From assembly GCA_012295275.1 (NCBI GenBank), contig CM022674.1, positions 10,637,675-10,701,674 on the forward strand: a DNA stretch of 64,000 nt, given 5' to 3'. The DNA comes from Chrysomallon squamiferum. Taxonomy: Eukaryota; Mollusca; Gastropoda; Neomphalida; Peltospiridae. The translations under genes were made by a program, and so were the position numbers. Shown here in pieces: positions 1 through 11,686 of this stretch. Position 1 is the stretch's first letter. Each line of letters starts with the position of its first letter. Under the pieces are notes generated by a model that ran no database searches, was not told the DNA's origin, and saw only the letters and a list, made by a program, of their open reading frames with translations.

Positions 1-360
1 AATAGATCTGCAGTAGAGATATTACATATATGATTAATCTGTCTCTTTTAACCACATTCAGTCTGATAATCAGATAGATAATATAACAAACACACATAAA
101 CACATACTATTATGAAGTAATCTATCAGCAGTCTGTTTTGTAAATGTCTATAATTATTTTATCTATAATATTTTTTTGTAAATGTATATAATTATTTTAC
201 AACAAACTAATCAAAGCGCATAATTTTTACTCTTCCTCATTAAGACTGTCAGAATGAATATTAATATTCATGTGAATAAATCAGGCTACTTTTTATATAA
301 ACACACACATACACACATGCACATACAAAAATCTACACATAAACACATGATACTGAAATT

Positions 361-412
<52 letters not shown>

Positions 413-1375
413 TACACACACACACAAATTCCCCCAAAACATGTATTTATACAAATTCACATTTACCGTCATATATATATATATATATGTATGTATGTAT
501 ATATACTTATAGATGCTTACTCACATATATCCAAACATTATGCATATACACAATTTATCAACAAGCAGTTAATAATATTACAGCATAATAAATATTTATC
601 ACGGACTTAGGTTATTTATGTAGTAAATTTTGACCAGGAGAATAATCTTATAGCATGTTCTGTTATTCATCAGAAAGTTAATACTGGCTGAATTGAATTA
701 CTTTTACAAAACATCTACTTAATGTCAACATTATGGTATGTAATGTCCTGCCAGTAATAATCCTTTTTAACAAAGCCATAATAAAAAATCAATTTTTGTC
801 ATCTAAATTTTTAAATATCTCTAACATTAAAACTATTTGTTATTTAAATTCAACTGGCATTTCTAAACAGTGCTGTATTTTTCAAAATTTAAATTATTTT
901 GAAATATGATGATGTAACTTCAATTTACAGTTTAATGATGAAATGAAATGGATTTTTTAAAGAAACTAATTGGAAACATACTATGATTGTAATTTTTATT
1001 CTGTCTAAGAATTCAAAAAGATGTTTAAAAATAGGTTTATCTTGTTTTGATTCCTAACTTACTTCATGTTTAATTTTACTTTAATCAGCTTTATTCAACA
1101 GATTATAATTTTTTACAAACAGATTTCCACAGTGAAGCAGAATGATAAAACAAAGTTTTAATAAAAAACAACTGATGATGAGGTTTTTCACAGGGGTTCA
1201 CATTTGTAGAAAGGTTTTACAGTACAGTTTTCTTTATCCAAAAATCTTATGTTAAATATTAATGTGAAATAAATTTAATTTCTAATTAATTGGTTTACAA
1301 TAAAATCTTTTTAATTAAGTTGTTTTCCTAACATATGTAATCAGTTAAATAAACCAGACAGAGCATGAGTTTAAT
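1..1375. other. AT-rich noncoding stretch with (CA)n microsatellite
   Basis: No gene is supported here. A (CA)n microsatellite runs about 361-424, with looser CA-rich sequence from 300 and a TA/ATGT run at about 473-505. The long ORF over this block codes almost only for His-Thr and comes from the microsatellite. The last 30 or so bases probably hold the 3' processing region of the minus-strand ORF at 1386-1805. Confidence 0.6.
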
Positions 1376-1381
1376 AGTTAT

Positions 1382-1387
1382 TTTATT
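1382..1387 (-). promoter_or_regulatory. Poly(A) signal overlapping the stop codon
   Basis: On the minus strand the sequence after the last sense codon reads CTTTAATAAAATAA. The final two bases of the TAA stop (1388-1386) are the first two of an AATAAA hexamer. A T/G-rich stretch (TGCTCTGTCTGG) follows about 20 bases further on, where a downstream element would be expected. This supports a terminal exon with almost no 3' UTR. Confidence 0.5.
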
Positions 1388-1805
1388 AAAGCCCATACAC
1401 ACCTCTTTTTGGCCTCATTTTGGGAGGCGTCTGTTCTCTTCGTCTAAATCCATCTTTAAGTGCCATGAATGATGCCGTCTTCTTTTTCTTGATTCTAGAT
1501 TTGGCTACAATTTCGTGTGCATGGTGTTTGAAACCTGGAGGTCGTACATACACAGGTCCACTAGCTGTACTGCTGTTAGGTGAAGCAACATTTTCATAGT
1601 CATGATCATGATCACATCCGTAAGTTGAAACGGATGGACTGTCAGGACGGTTGCATGGACTTGGGTTTGGTAAGCTGACACTGTCACAGTGTTCTGTGTC
1701 TTCTTCATCACTAGAGTTTATGATCTGGATGGGTCCTGAGGGTCCTCTCTTGCCACCATGTTGTTTAGGAGGTGGTGGCTGAGGCAGATGCAATGCTGTT
1801 GCCAT
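1386..1805 (-). CDS. Unrecognised Pro/Ser-rich protein with SUMO-interacting-motif-like core
   Basis: This is an intronless 139-residue ORF starting MATALHLPQ and ending KRGVYGL. I do not recognise the family. The N-terminus is proline-rich (QPPPPKQ). Around residues 25-37 comes PIQIINSSDEEDTE: a hydrophobic I-Q-I-I core followed by serines and acids, the layout of a phospho-dependent SUMO-interacting motif. The middle is Ser/Pro/Asp-rich, with a His-Asp run (CDHDHDYE) and PVYVRPPGF. The C-terminal 40 residues are strongly basic (KSRIKKKKTASF, FRRREQTPPKMRPKRG), which would suit nuclear localisation or nucleic-acid binding. The composition is complex and unlike the surrounding simple repeats, which favours real coding sequence. 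The start could be the first exon, or it could follow an acceptor (TTAG) about 6 bases upstream. A nuclear SUMO-linked regulator is only an inference. Confidence 0.55.
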   Translation of the reverse strand: MATALHLPQPPPPKQHGGKRGPSGPIQIINSSDEEDTEHCDSVSLPNPSPCNRPDSPSVSTYGCDHDHDYENVASPNSSTASGPVYVRPPGFKHHAHEIVAKSRIKKKKTASFMALKDGFRRREQTPPKMRPKRGVYGL

Positions 1806-2180
1806 AGTAACTAATCCAAATATTAAAACATATCACAGACCAGATAACAATGAATTATCACAATAATAAAGAAATGGACGGATATTTTTATTCCCAGGGG
1901 AAATAAATCAAACTTCTGCCTACATCATGTGCTCAGAACTAAGCCATGCAGAAGACAAAATGGTTTTGGATAATCCAGTGGTTAGTTCACCGCATACGGG
2001 ATTACATGGGTTTTTTAATCCCGTTATGCCAATCAAAAACTTGAGTAAGACAAAATCGGAGTAATCAGCCACTAACTGGCGTACAGAGTAACGTGACTAA
2101 TTTCTCACCGGTCTGCACACGAATGGCGTTACCTGCGATGAATGCAGACCCTCTCTCGCCAAAATAACTACGTCAGTCAC
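1806..2180. promoter_or_regulatory. Candidate promoter region with TAATCC cluster and hairpin
   Basis: This stretch upstream of the minus-strand ORF is less AT-rich and has more CpG than its surroundings. It holds four TAATCC/GGATTA motifs, at 1812-1817, 1971-1976, 1999-2004 and 2016-2021; a fifth lies at 2515-2520. Two of them form an 8-bp hairpin, CGGGATTA...TAATCCCG, at about 1998-2023. A CRE-like TACGTCAG lies near 2170. TAATCC is the established site of K50 homeodomains (Otx, Pitx, Goosecoid). That this is a promoter is inference from position and composition. Confidence 0.35.
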
Positions 2181-5100
2181 AAGTGCCCTTAGCACACGCG
2201 GCCAATATCGCTGAACCATGTAATGGAACGTGCCCCTTATATGAACAAGGAAATAAATATTTTTTAAACGTCCTCAGCAACGAAAATTGGCAAGTTCAAC
2301 ATAATTCCTTATTATTCCACTGTTTTGACAGACATGTTGATACAACAATCGTCTCTATGCATTTCAGTCCCAAATGTCGTAGAAACGATTGTTTTGATTG
2401 GATGGTTAGGCTTTGCACGTCACAGTGAGGGTCACATGCATTACATTTTCATAATGATTTATTTTTAGAGTCTGTCTCCAGGGCCTCTTTCCTAAATCTA
2501 CACACTAAATAGGTTAATCCGAAAAGCGTAACTTTTTAATTCTTGCATTCTCTAAACATTTTCATAAAGTAAGCTAAATATACAGACTTAAAATCCTAAT
2601 ACATTATACTTTCAAATACTCATTGTCTTCGATACTGTATTATTTTTTAATTTAATTACTTGCATTATTTTTAAAATCAATTATTTATTTATCAGAAGCT
2701 TGTTTGATAAATCATTTTACTAACGTATAAATAATATAATTATTATATCAATGAACGTAACCTGACTGAACAGTATATCGCTATTTTAGGCAATGGGTCA
2801 CACTTTTTACGTCACTGGTTACAAAAGTTATAGTTAGTTATACACTTGTTATAAATATGTTTTGTTTGCTACAGATCTCGATTCAGTAACTTTTTTCCAT
2901 TGTCTACCGAATGTTTTATTTACCTATATCGAAACACTTCTGTTTTGACGTGTTCAGTTTTCATTTGTATTCTTCTTCTGCTTCTTCTTATTATTATTAA
3001 AATATGAAAAGAATACATAATAGAAAAATATTAAAAAAGAATAATCTTTATTGTTAAATATTTGCTATATAATAAAGAAAATAATATATAAACTATACTT
3101 TTGAACTTGGCATAACTTGTTGCACTAATCCAAATGATATTATATGAGACACTTCAATTATTTTCTCCCAATTCCAGATATGAGACCTCACGTAACTATT
3201 GTGGGTGTATGTATGTGTGTCATGATTATTAATTATTATTATTGTAACAAAATAATGTAAAAAAAAACTTCATATAGAAAATAGTTTAATTTTTCTACAC
3301 TTTACCCTGTGTTGTGGCACATCAATGATTTGAAATTTTGAAATTGTTTAATCTACTTTCCCTACAAAAACATTGTGTGATAGAATTTTAGAAATTCCAA
3401 AATTTTATACACTATTTATACATAAATCAAATATAATAACATTCTATCAAATAATTTGAAATTAATCAACACATTATCTTGAAGGTAAGTTTATTTACAC
3501 ATTTCAATCCATTTGACTGGGAGGAATTAAAATAAACAACATGGCTGATGCACATTTGCAGCCAAATAAGCCCACCCCCATTCTTCGAACTGAATGTGTA
3601 TATATATCCAACACCCCTTTTTGAAATATCCATATTGTTGATTTCCCTCCTATATCGGATATGTTTTATTTCCCAGCAATATGAATATGTGGTTTTTGTA
3701 CAGAATTTTAGTTCCATACAACTGGTACAAGATGTATATTGTCCAGACTCTGAAAAAAAATGCTTATATAAAATTACATCTGAGACTAACAGTAAAAGTT
3801 AGGTGGGTTTTTTTTCATATGAAAACTCTTATGACAAAATTACAAATATAAAACTGCTAACAACAGAAAATTAATCAATATTCCCAGTGTTTGTTAAACA
3901 AAAAATCTTTTTGTTTTAAATTTTTAACTGATTGTTTTTCTGTATCTAAATGTATAGAAAATAAAAAAACATTTCATATACACATAGTAACACTACATAT
4001 ATAATGCCATTAAACTACATGTTAAAAAAGTAGTTCTAAAAACAGTACAAAAGGAAATATTAAAAACATTATATAAATTCTTGAGTAAAATTGTAATTTC
4101 AACATTACTGAATGAAAAATGCAACAGATAATTTACAGTTCAAACAAGTGACTTTATCTGTTTGTTATGTCAGAAGAAATGTAAGTACAGGTTGATTATT
4201 CCCCATGTGAAATGAACAGGCATAAATGATTAAAATTTTGTAACAAATGGACACAGATAATGAGATTCAAGAAAAAATTCAAAATATATTTATAGCACAC
4301 AGCATAGTCCTATTTAATTATAAAAATAAATTAGTGTATGAAGTAAATTTTTCTATGCTAAACCACATAAATCTACAAACCATCAACATCTTGGCTGACA
4401 GAAATTTCAAATTAGAGATCCTAAACTTGTAAACCCTTGATATTTTTCTTACCATTATTCTTTTCTTTTATTAGTTTTAATATCACTTTTATCACATATA
4501 CTTGTATACAAATCACTGAGGTTCCATTATTATTTAATGTACACATTAGCATTAGCATACATATTAATTTTTTACAAGACAATTTATTAGATTTATTGTA
4601 ATTATTAGTATTATTAATATTTTATTCAAAAAGAATAAAAATGAAAACAAAACAAAAGAAAGAAAGAGAAAGGACAAATTCCTTTTTATTTTTCCACAGT
4701 CAGTGTAGATTAAATATTTTCTCATAATCAGAAACATTTCTATGCTGTTATATATATACTACAACACAATATTAAAATGTACTTAACTTATTAATACAAG
4801 ATGTCTTAGTTATGATATATAAAATTTTAACATCGCGACAAATCTGCCAGTTCACAGTTAATACCAATCACTGTAATTGTCCAAACAAGATTGTGTTTGT
4901 TAAATATAAATAAATGCAGTATAATAATGAATATATCTGCATTACAACAAAACAACCTCTTAGGTGACAGATCAAATGGATATCAGAACCATGTAGGATA
5001 ATTTTAAGATGAGTATTATTTAAAAAAAATAATATATCAATAAGTATAAGTATGTGCTGATTGAATTTTAATTAAATTTAGAAATTATGACAATAAGAAA

Positions 5101-5620
5101 TGGAAAAAATATGTATGACATATTTCATGGGTAGAATCTGCAGATTATTTTGTCAATTAAACAGAGGTTTTAATATGTAAACATGGATAATACATTTATG
5201 TTATTTACATTTCAGTAAATGCTAACAAACATTTTTGTTTTAAAGCTTTCTGTAATAACAACAATCTATAATATATTTAAAGATCTGACATTGATATAAA
5301 ATTTATAAAGGCATTTCAGTCATAATTGTGAACAATGATCATAACAATATAAACATTTTCATCAACATTTTCAATGAGAAAATATTTTTTTCTTCAGAAT
5401 ATTATTTTGATTTAAAAAATTTGAATTATACTTCGTTATTTACATACCTTTGTATGTTGCCCAATTATTTTTTTTTTTTAGTTTTGAACATATTTTATCA
5501 GTGTCATGGAATATCAAACTGATAAACTGAACTTAAGAAAGAAACAATTTAAAAAATAATGTTTAAGATTCTTTCTCTTTCTCTCTTTTAACATTTTATT
5601 TTCTTAAATTTATATATATA
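2181..5620. other. Intergenic, AT-rich, no gene seen
   Basis: Both strands carry only short, low-complexity ORFs without splice-supported coding sequence. The 81-residue frame at 2183-2428 begins at GTG and matches nothing I recognise. The right end probably holds the 3' UTR of TMEM222. Confidence 0.55.
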
Positions 5621-5622
5621 TA

Positions 5623-5628
5623 TTTATT
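5623..5628 (-). promoter_or_regulatory. Candidate poly(A) signal of TMEM222
   Basis: AATAAA on the minus strand lies about 140 bases past the TMEM222 stop codon. It is one of several A/T-rich possibilities, chosen because it is near the stop and followed by sequence that is T/G-rich on the plus strand but A-rich on the transcript, so support is weak. Confidence 0.3.
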
Positions 5629-5764
5629 TATGTGTTTTTGCGTATCTCACTATATAGAGAAATTAGTTTAACTACGTAATTCCATCTGAAGAAAAATACT
5701 TATAATTTCTCCTCCATCAAGAAAACTAATTCAGCCATTTAGGATTATCACTAATCCAAGAAGA

Positions 5765-6048
5765 TTAGAAATTGAGTAACTCTGCACCAGACAAAAAGAC
5801 AAACAACAAAACAAAACCAAACAGGATCAGAAATGGCAGCCATGTTTTGATGAAACCACAAAAACTGAAAAAAAATTAAAATATTATATATAAATAAAAA
5901 ATCCACAATAAATTTAGTTAATACATCAATTTATTTCTATTAAGAGTATAAAAAGTTATTTTAATTGTTGATAATTGTTTTCAAAAGAGTAACTACATTT
6001 TACAGTCTGCATCAGGAATCTGAAACATGGCAAAGAATTGTGTTGTAT

Positions 6049-6090
<42 letters not shown>

Positions 6091-9000
6091 ATGTTTTATG
6101 ATAAATAAAAGTATATGTTTGCCAAAATAAAGATTAACTACTTGTGTTCTCACTTTTCAATCTGCATAAACATTGATTATTATGTTAATTAAGATAATCA
6201 ATGGTCAGGTTCATTTCAGAAGTAATATTCTGCAGTTCTCTCCCCTGTGTAACAATGCAATACTGACCACAAGCTAAACAGTGCAACACAGACTACATAG
6301 TGGAACACCAAAGACAATGTCTGCATTTTTCTGAAAAACTGATTTTAATCAGGACCACCTTGCAGAGAACACTCTGAAAGTTGTGTCCCTTGGATAATGA
6401 CAGAATACTAACTACAAGCTAGGGTCACTAATAATAAGGTCATCTATGTTTTCTTCTTTCTCTTTTTTTATATACAACCAACTCTATCCCCAAGATATTA
6501 TCAACAATAACAGTTTCAATGCAGATGAAGAAAAAGCCAGTTTTAAGTGAAGGACATATTGAAGTGGACATACCTGACATATTTCCCATGGATGAGCATC
6601 AGAAACCACAGTTTGATCATATTCCATGATGAACTGTTCCCATAATTCATCAGATTCAGTGCCATAGCAACATGAGAATGACAGTTGTCACAACATAAAT
6701 TGTGCTGAAGAAGATACATTACTTATTATTTGTAGAAGAAACATCAAAATAAACTTTCAGTCAAAATTATCCAATATAAATATTTTATATATAAAATTAA
6801 ATGTTAACTAAAAGTTATCCAGCACTTACACAATCAAATTACATTTCAAGCAATTATAAAAATAATAAATATATACAGATAAAAATAAAAACCACCAAAC
6901 TAAATGACAATATGGCAAGTATTTTTATACTTGTATTTCTGAAATTTAATAATAAGCCATTATTCTCACCATTCTATGACTATATTCCTCTGAAGCATCT
7001 GCAACAGCTGAGTCCCAACCATCTTTTCCATTTTTCACTTGTTGAATATCCAACTGCCAGTACCTATACACAATAACAAAAATTTAATTTCTTATCAAAC
7101 TTGAAGAACACATTGACTTACTGGGCTGAATTCCAAAATACTATGGTTACAGCTATTACACTAAAATAATTTTGTAAGTTTGAAATAGGACATGTAAATT
7201 TAGCAATTTTCTTTTACTTGTGTGATAACATCCTAATCCTAGCAAACATAACAGCTTTAAAAAAAAAATAATAATAATAATAATAATTGAATAATATCTC
7301 ATATATAGTTTTAAATCTTGTATCACTTACAAAACAAATTATTAAATCAGTTAATGCTAAATTTATTTTTTACTTTTTATTATTCTGACATCATTATTAA
7401 ATAATATGAAAGCAGACATGTATGTATATCTAAGCAGATGACTGATTTGGTATTAGATTATATTGAAAGTATTAATAATAATGTTAATGCGCAAAATGAT
7501 AAATATACTAACTTTGTAGGATTTCCAAATCCCATGTTGTCTTCCTGCAATTAAATAGTTAATAAAATAATATATAAATACATATATATATATATACCTT
7601 GACTTATGAGTTTAATTTGTTTCATGACCAAGCTAGTAACTCAAATTGCTCATATATAAAATGAATTTTCCTAAACAAAATTAATTGAAAAACCATTAAT
7701 CTGTTCCAGTCCCCCAAAACCACCCCAATTTTTTGTAACATATTTTTAAATAAGAAAAATGTATGTATAAATGACAAATATTGTTTAAAAACAAAATACA
7801 TGAAAATGTAAAGAAATAAATTGGTTTTGTAAAGTGAACATCTTTTCATGGACAGAGGCCTGCAGCTTAGAAATTATTTTAACACCTTTGTCTGGAGTTA
7901 TAGCCTTTATCAACTCCTTCTGCTTCAGTATGGTACATATCGTAAAAGTACTACAGTATTCCCTCGCTATTCGTGGGGGTTACATTCTTTACCCCCCGCG
8001 AATAGCGAAAAACCGCAAATATTGGATGCAGTTTTAAAACGTCTATTATGAGATTATATACGGTACTAAATGCTTCCCAAACACTTTCTAAAGACACTCT
8101 TACTCATTAATACAGTAATAATGTAGTAATATTGCATGCAGTTATGTATTTCACTAATGTAGTAATGATAATGTAAACACATTTTAATTTTGTACTGAAA
8201 CAATATTTTAATCAGAAAGAAACGTAAGTACAGGAGGACAGTAACACCGCATAGCATAGTTACCCATACTGTATTACTGTACAGTAAAGTCATTTTCTAT
8301 GCGTACAACATATGTGTTAGAATTGACAGAAAGTGGAACAAATTTAAAGGCAAACAGACAGATAAATAAACAGTTCAATAATAATACAATTCAGCACAGT
8401 TAAAGGTAATAATAACAAAAAATTCAGTAATAATATGCAATTAAAAACATTATTAATACACGGTCACAAAAAATATTGTTTGTGCTGTCACCAATAATGA
8501 ATGATAATAAAATGATGATGAAATTTGCAGTGCCATACGATGATGATGATAACACTAATGTACAGTATGGCACAGCTTAGCTGCTGCTTTACAGCACTTT
8601 AGGTAATTATTCCTACTCTTCAGGCACTTAAGTCTCTATGACCTACAAAAACCCGGTTTACCGAGCATTTGTTTTTATGACGTTATGACGCTAGCCTGGT
8701 ATACCAGCATACGATGCGATAGGGTTAAGAGCCTAACCCACGAACATGCGGGGCCGCGAATGGGGAACCGCGAACAGGTGAGGGTATACTGTATGCTCGT
8801 ACTACTTAGCCATGTTGACAATATGTAAACACACACAAACACACACACACACACACTCACATACAAATAGGTCCAGCACTTAATTCATAAAACACACACA
8901 CACAATAATATGATAGCAAAAAGAAATGTATAAACATAATTTCTACCCAAATGAGAAAATATTAATATGCATTTAACATAGATTTCAATTCAAAAACTTT

Positions 9001-9544
9001 ATTATTTATAAATATCAAAACATAAAAAAGCACTCACTGAAACAAAATAAGGGCCTGCAAAGTCACGGATAACACCAGATGTTGTAGCAATACCCATATG
9101 ACCAATGACAGGTAAAAGCCATCTAAAAATAAATATGCAAAACAAACTTAAATCTAACTTGCTTAAACCTAGTAAAAGTAGTTTGTATGTGTCAAAGGCA
9201 ACCCTTTCTTTTAAAGATACGAACATTTATTTATCTCCGTTAAATATTTCGATCTCTATTTTTTTCCAATTATTTCTTCGTTTTTTCTCTTTTTTTTACT
9301 TTTTTTCATTCTGTTATTTGCAAGTGAAATAAAACAGAACTACAATCTATTAGTATTACATTACAGTAATTAGTTCGACTATTTCGTTATCTCGAAAATA
9401 CATACAAAGATGCTGCACTGTACTATGTACAGTTACTTACGTTAGACAGGGAATTGGAGTCCACACAATACAGTGAGGATATCTGCATTTTTTGTGATCT
9501 ATTGTGCTGTTTCCAGTATACGTAGGAATTGAATCCTTCATCAT
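5765..9544 (-). CDS. TMEM222: Transmembrane protein 222 (DUF778/RTE1-like family)
   Basis: Six coding exons in transcript order: 9544-9441, 9122-9038, 7544-7513, 7063-6970, 6704-6574, 5864-5765. All junctions are GT-AG and phases close to 546 nt, 181 residues (the human protein is about 208). Diagnostic blocks match animal TMEM222: CIVWTPIPCLTWLLPVIGHM, GVIRDFAGPYFVSEDNMGFG, then Y-W-Q-L-D, W-D-S-A-V, the Cys/His block HNLCCDNCHSHVA, and a final hydrophobic segment beginning TWLPFLILFG. Hydrophobic stretches near residues 25-45, 145-160 and 165-178 agree with a multipass membrane protein. The plant relative RTE1 acts at Golgi/ER on the ethylene receptor; the animal role is poorly defined. The start used is ATGATG at 9544, just after an acceptor-like TTTTCAG; an in-frame ATG at 9643 would add 33 residues. 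Exon 3 is only 32 nt. A transposon lies in intron 2. Confidence 0.93.
6052..6086. repeat. (TG)n microsatellite
   Basis: An uninterrupted TG dinucleotide run of about 35 bases in the last TMEM222 intron. Confidence 0.95.
7954..8791. mobile_element. Nonautonomous pogo/Tigger-like DNA transposon (MITE-like)
   Basis: The left end reads TA-CAGTATTCCCTCGCTATTCG. The right end, reverse complemented, reads TA-CAGTATACCCTCACCTGTTCG, so both tips share CAGTAT(T/A)CCCTC and are flanked by TA (7952-7953 and 8792-8793). TA target duplications and CAGT-type tips rich in CGCGG are typical of the Tc1/mariner superfamily, pogo/Tigger branch. A subterminal hairpin, CGCTATTCG...CGAATAGCG, lies at 7965-8007. 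The interior is AT-rich and has no transposase-length ORF, so it is probably mobilised in trans, or extinct. It lies in TMEM222 intron 2, between the 32-nt exon and the DFAGPYFVS exon. Confidence 0.75.
8827..8903. repeat. (CA)n microsatellites beside the transposon
   Basis: Two CA-rich runs, about 8827-8860 and 8891-8903, start some 35 bases past the right end of the transposon. Confidence 0.85.
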
Positions 9545-9857
9545 AACAGATCTGAAAACAGTCTCAAAAAAGAACATCCGCAAGTAAGCTTTACAATTTC
9601 CGGATGTTGTTTTTCTCAGTGTATTGCCAGCTAGGGTAGTCACGTTACATGCGGCGAAATAATGTGAAATGCAGAAGGCCTATTTAAAGAACAGAATGAA
9701 AAAGAAAAATGTATCAATTATGATGCAGGGTGAAAGGAAATATCTCCTACCGTAGACAAAAAATTATTAATCCCTTTATATTTCATATTTTAGATATAAA
9801 ATTATTTTTATTTTGTTTTATTATCTGTTTATGGTTCATTGAACCTATTTCAGTATT

Positions 9858-9933
<76 letters not shown>

Positions 9934-11440
9934 TAAATAGTTACTACGGTTTAAAATGTGCAGCTGAGTGACCACAATGGATTACATAATGGATAAAGGA
10001 CAAACCCCGAACGTACAAAACCTCAGACTCGTTTATAAGGGTGTATGTGGCAGAGATGTATGTGCATCATCAGGCTTCCGAGGTCCGACAATGTGAACAT
10101 AATTGTGTCAGGGGCCATGTCCTAATGTGATGTAACGAACGTCGTTAACTTTTCACGGGGGATGGGTGCCCTAAGAATTTCTGCATACGGGCCTGCTAAA
10201 ATTAATTTACAAAGATATTGATAATTTCATAACTTCTTGAGGTAACTAAAAATATCTTACGTATCGAGAAGCTTGAACAATACAGATTATAGGTGAGATG
10301 ATGTAATTCCATGATAACAGTGATCTAAAGTGGAATGGGTGGGTATGAGGATATTTGTACTGTGGAGTACAAATGAAGACATTTAATATAGCTTTCTTGT
10401 AAGGTAAGATTTGTATTTATTATTTTTATTTCTTCTTCTTCTTCTTCTTCTTCTTCTTCTTCTTGCAGATTTGTTCCAGGGAGTTATTATAAGTTATGCA
10501 TTAATATTATAAAAAAATTGTATAAAACCAAAAGTTCAACTTTTTTCCACATTTACAATAGGCTGTTGAGGTTTTTGTTTTCTGGCAAAACGTTGAATTA
10601 ATCGTCCTCGTACCGTTATAACATTCATACTGAATAATTTTAGTTCGCAAAGTTAACATCAGTATTAACAATATTTTTGTCATCAGTTAAACATGCATAT
10701 CGCAGGTTTGTAATAAACGGCCACTAATGCTCCTGTAACCACGCTGTACTTGGTTATCTTATCACTGCTAGTTACGATCAATCCGGCTTTGAACGTATTC
10801 GGGTACCGACATTAACTACGGATCAAATTTCATGTATACATAGATATCTTATTTTAGTCATATATTCTTTAAATATAAAAGTATTCTAAAAGGTGTAATA
10901 CGATGCAATATTAGGATTTTGAAAATTATATATAAATATTTTTAATATGTTTAAAAACGTCCCTGAAATGTACTGTTTCGTGTGGAGAGAGAAAGCCCCA
11001 AATCATCAGACGGTTAATTTGTGTCAATGAGTGAGGAAATTACTTGCTTGTTTTATTTGTAATTATGTGAATATATTTAATATATAAGGATACAATTTAT
11101 ATGTCATATTGCTTTGATCTTGCTTTAGTTTTGGGGACTAAAAATAATAATAATAATAATAATACGTAGTTGTAGTAGTAATTAATACAGTAAATAAATA
11201 AATATATAAAATATATAGTAAAACATACAACGTGTTTGTGTGTATGTATTAAATATTCGAGTGTTATTGATTTATTCGTTTGCAGCATACTGAACAAGAG
11301 CTGATTGGCAGAAGATGATTTTTCATTACTGAATGCCCTTTGACCTGAATATGTTAACAGATTTGTGCTGGTGTCTTCCCTGACTTTACCACGTATAGAA
11401 AATTACAGTGATTAGTTTGTGTTATCTCTGATGTAATGGT
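9545..11440. other. Intergenic region upstream of TMEM222; microsatellites
   Basis: The stretch holds the 5' flank of TMEM222 and simple repeats: a compound (TC)n-(CA)n tract at 9861-9932, (CTT)n at 10431-10464 just before TTGCAG, and (TAA)n at about 11146-11162. A less AT-rich patch with scattered CpG lies at 9960-10200. No coding exon could be supported. Confidence 0.5.
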
Positions 11441-11686
11441 CAGGGAGAAAATCGCACGTGACTTTTATCGGAGTAACTCGGTCGAATGAGTCCGATCAAA
11501 AAACGCCACGGGATTTCCCCATGAGAAGGGCAGATGCGGCCATTGTCGCGGCAATTTTAAAGTACAATGGGCAGAATGAAAATCTGACTGGTACAGTCCA
11601 CTGATGGAAATATCGGAGACAGGGCAATGGCAGTTGCGACGTATAGGTGATCCTGCAACTTGCCCAACTGTTTTAGATGTATTTCC
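11440..11686 (+). promoter_or_regulatory. Candidate TCF19 promoter / noncoding first exon
   Basis: This block is clearly richer in CpG and G+C than the DNA around it. It has a palindromic E-box CACGTG at 11455-11460 and ends in a near-consensus 5' splice site, TTTCC/GTAAGT, at 11686/11687. An acceptor-like CTTTATTGAG lies at about 13081-13090, just before the TCF19 start codon. Together these suggest a noncoding first exon spliced over a 1.4-kb intron. This is inferred from sequence only; no transcript evidence is available here. Confidence 0.4.

Noticed and set aside
254-610. 118-residue His/Thr-rich ORF
   Set aside because: It is a translation of (CA)n and neighbouring simple sequence, with no splice or homology support.
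2183-2428. 81-residue plus-strand ORF
   Set aside because: It starts at GTG, has no recognised motif, and overlaps the presumed promoter region of the divergent ORF.
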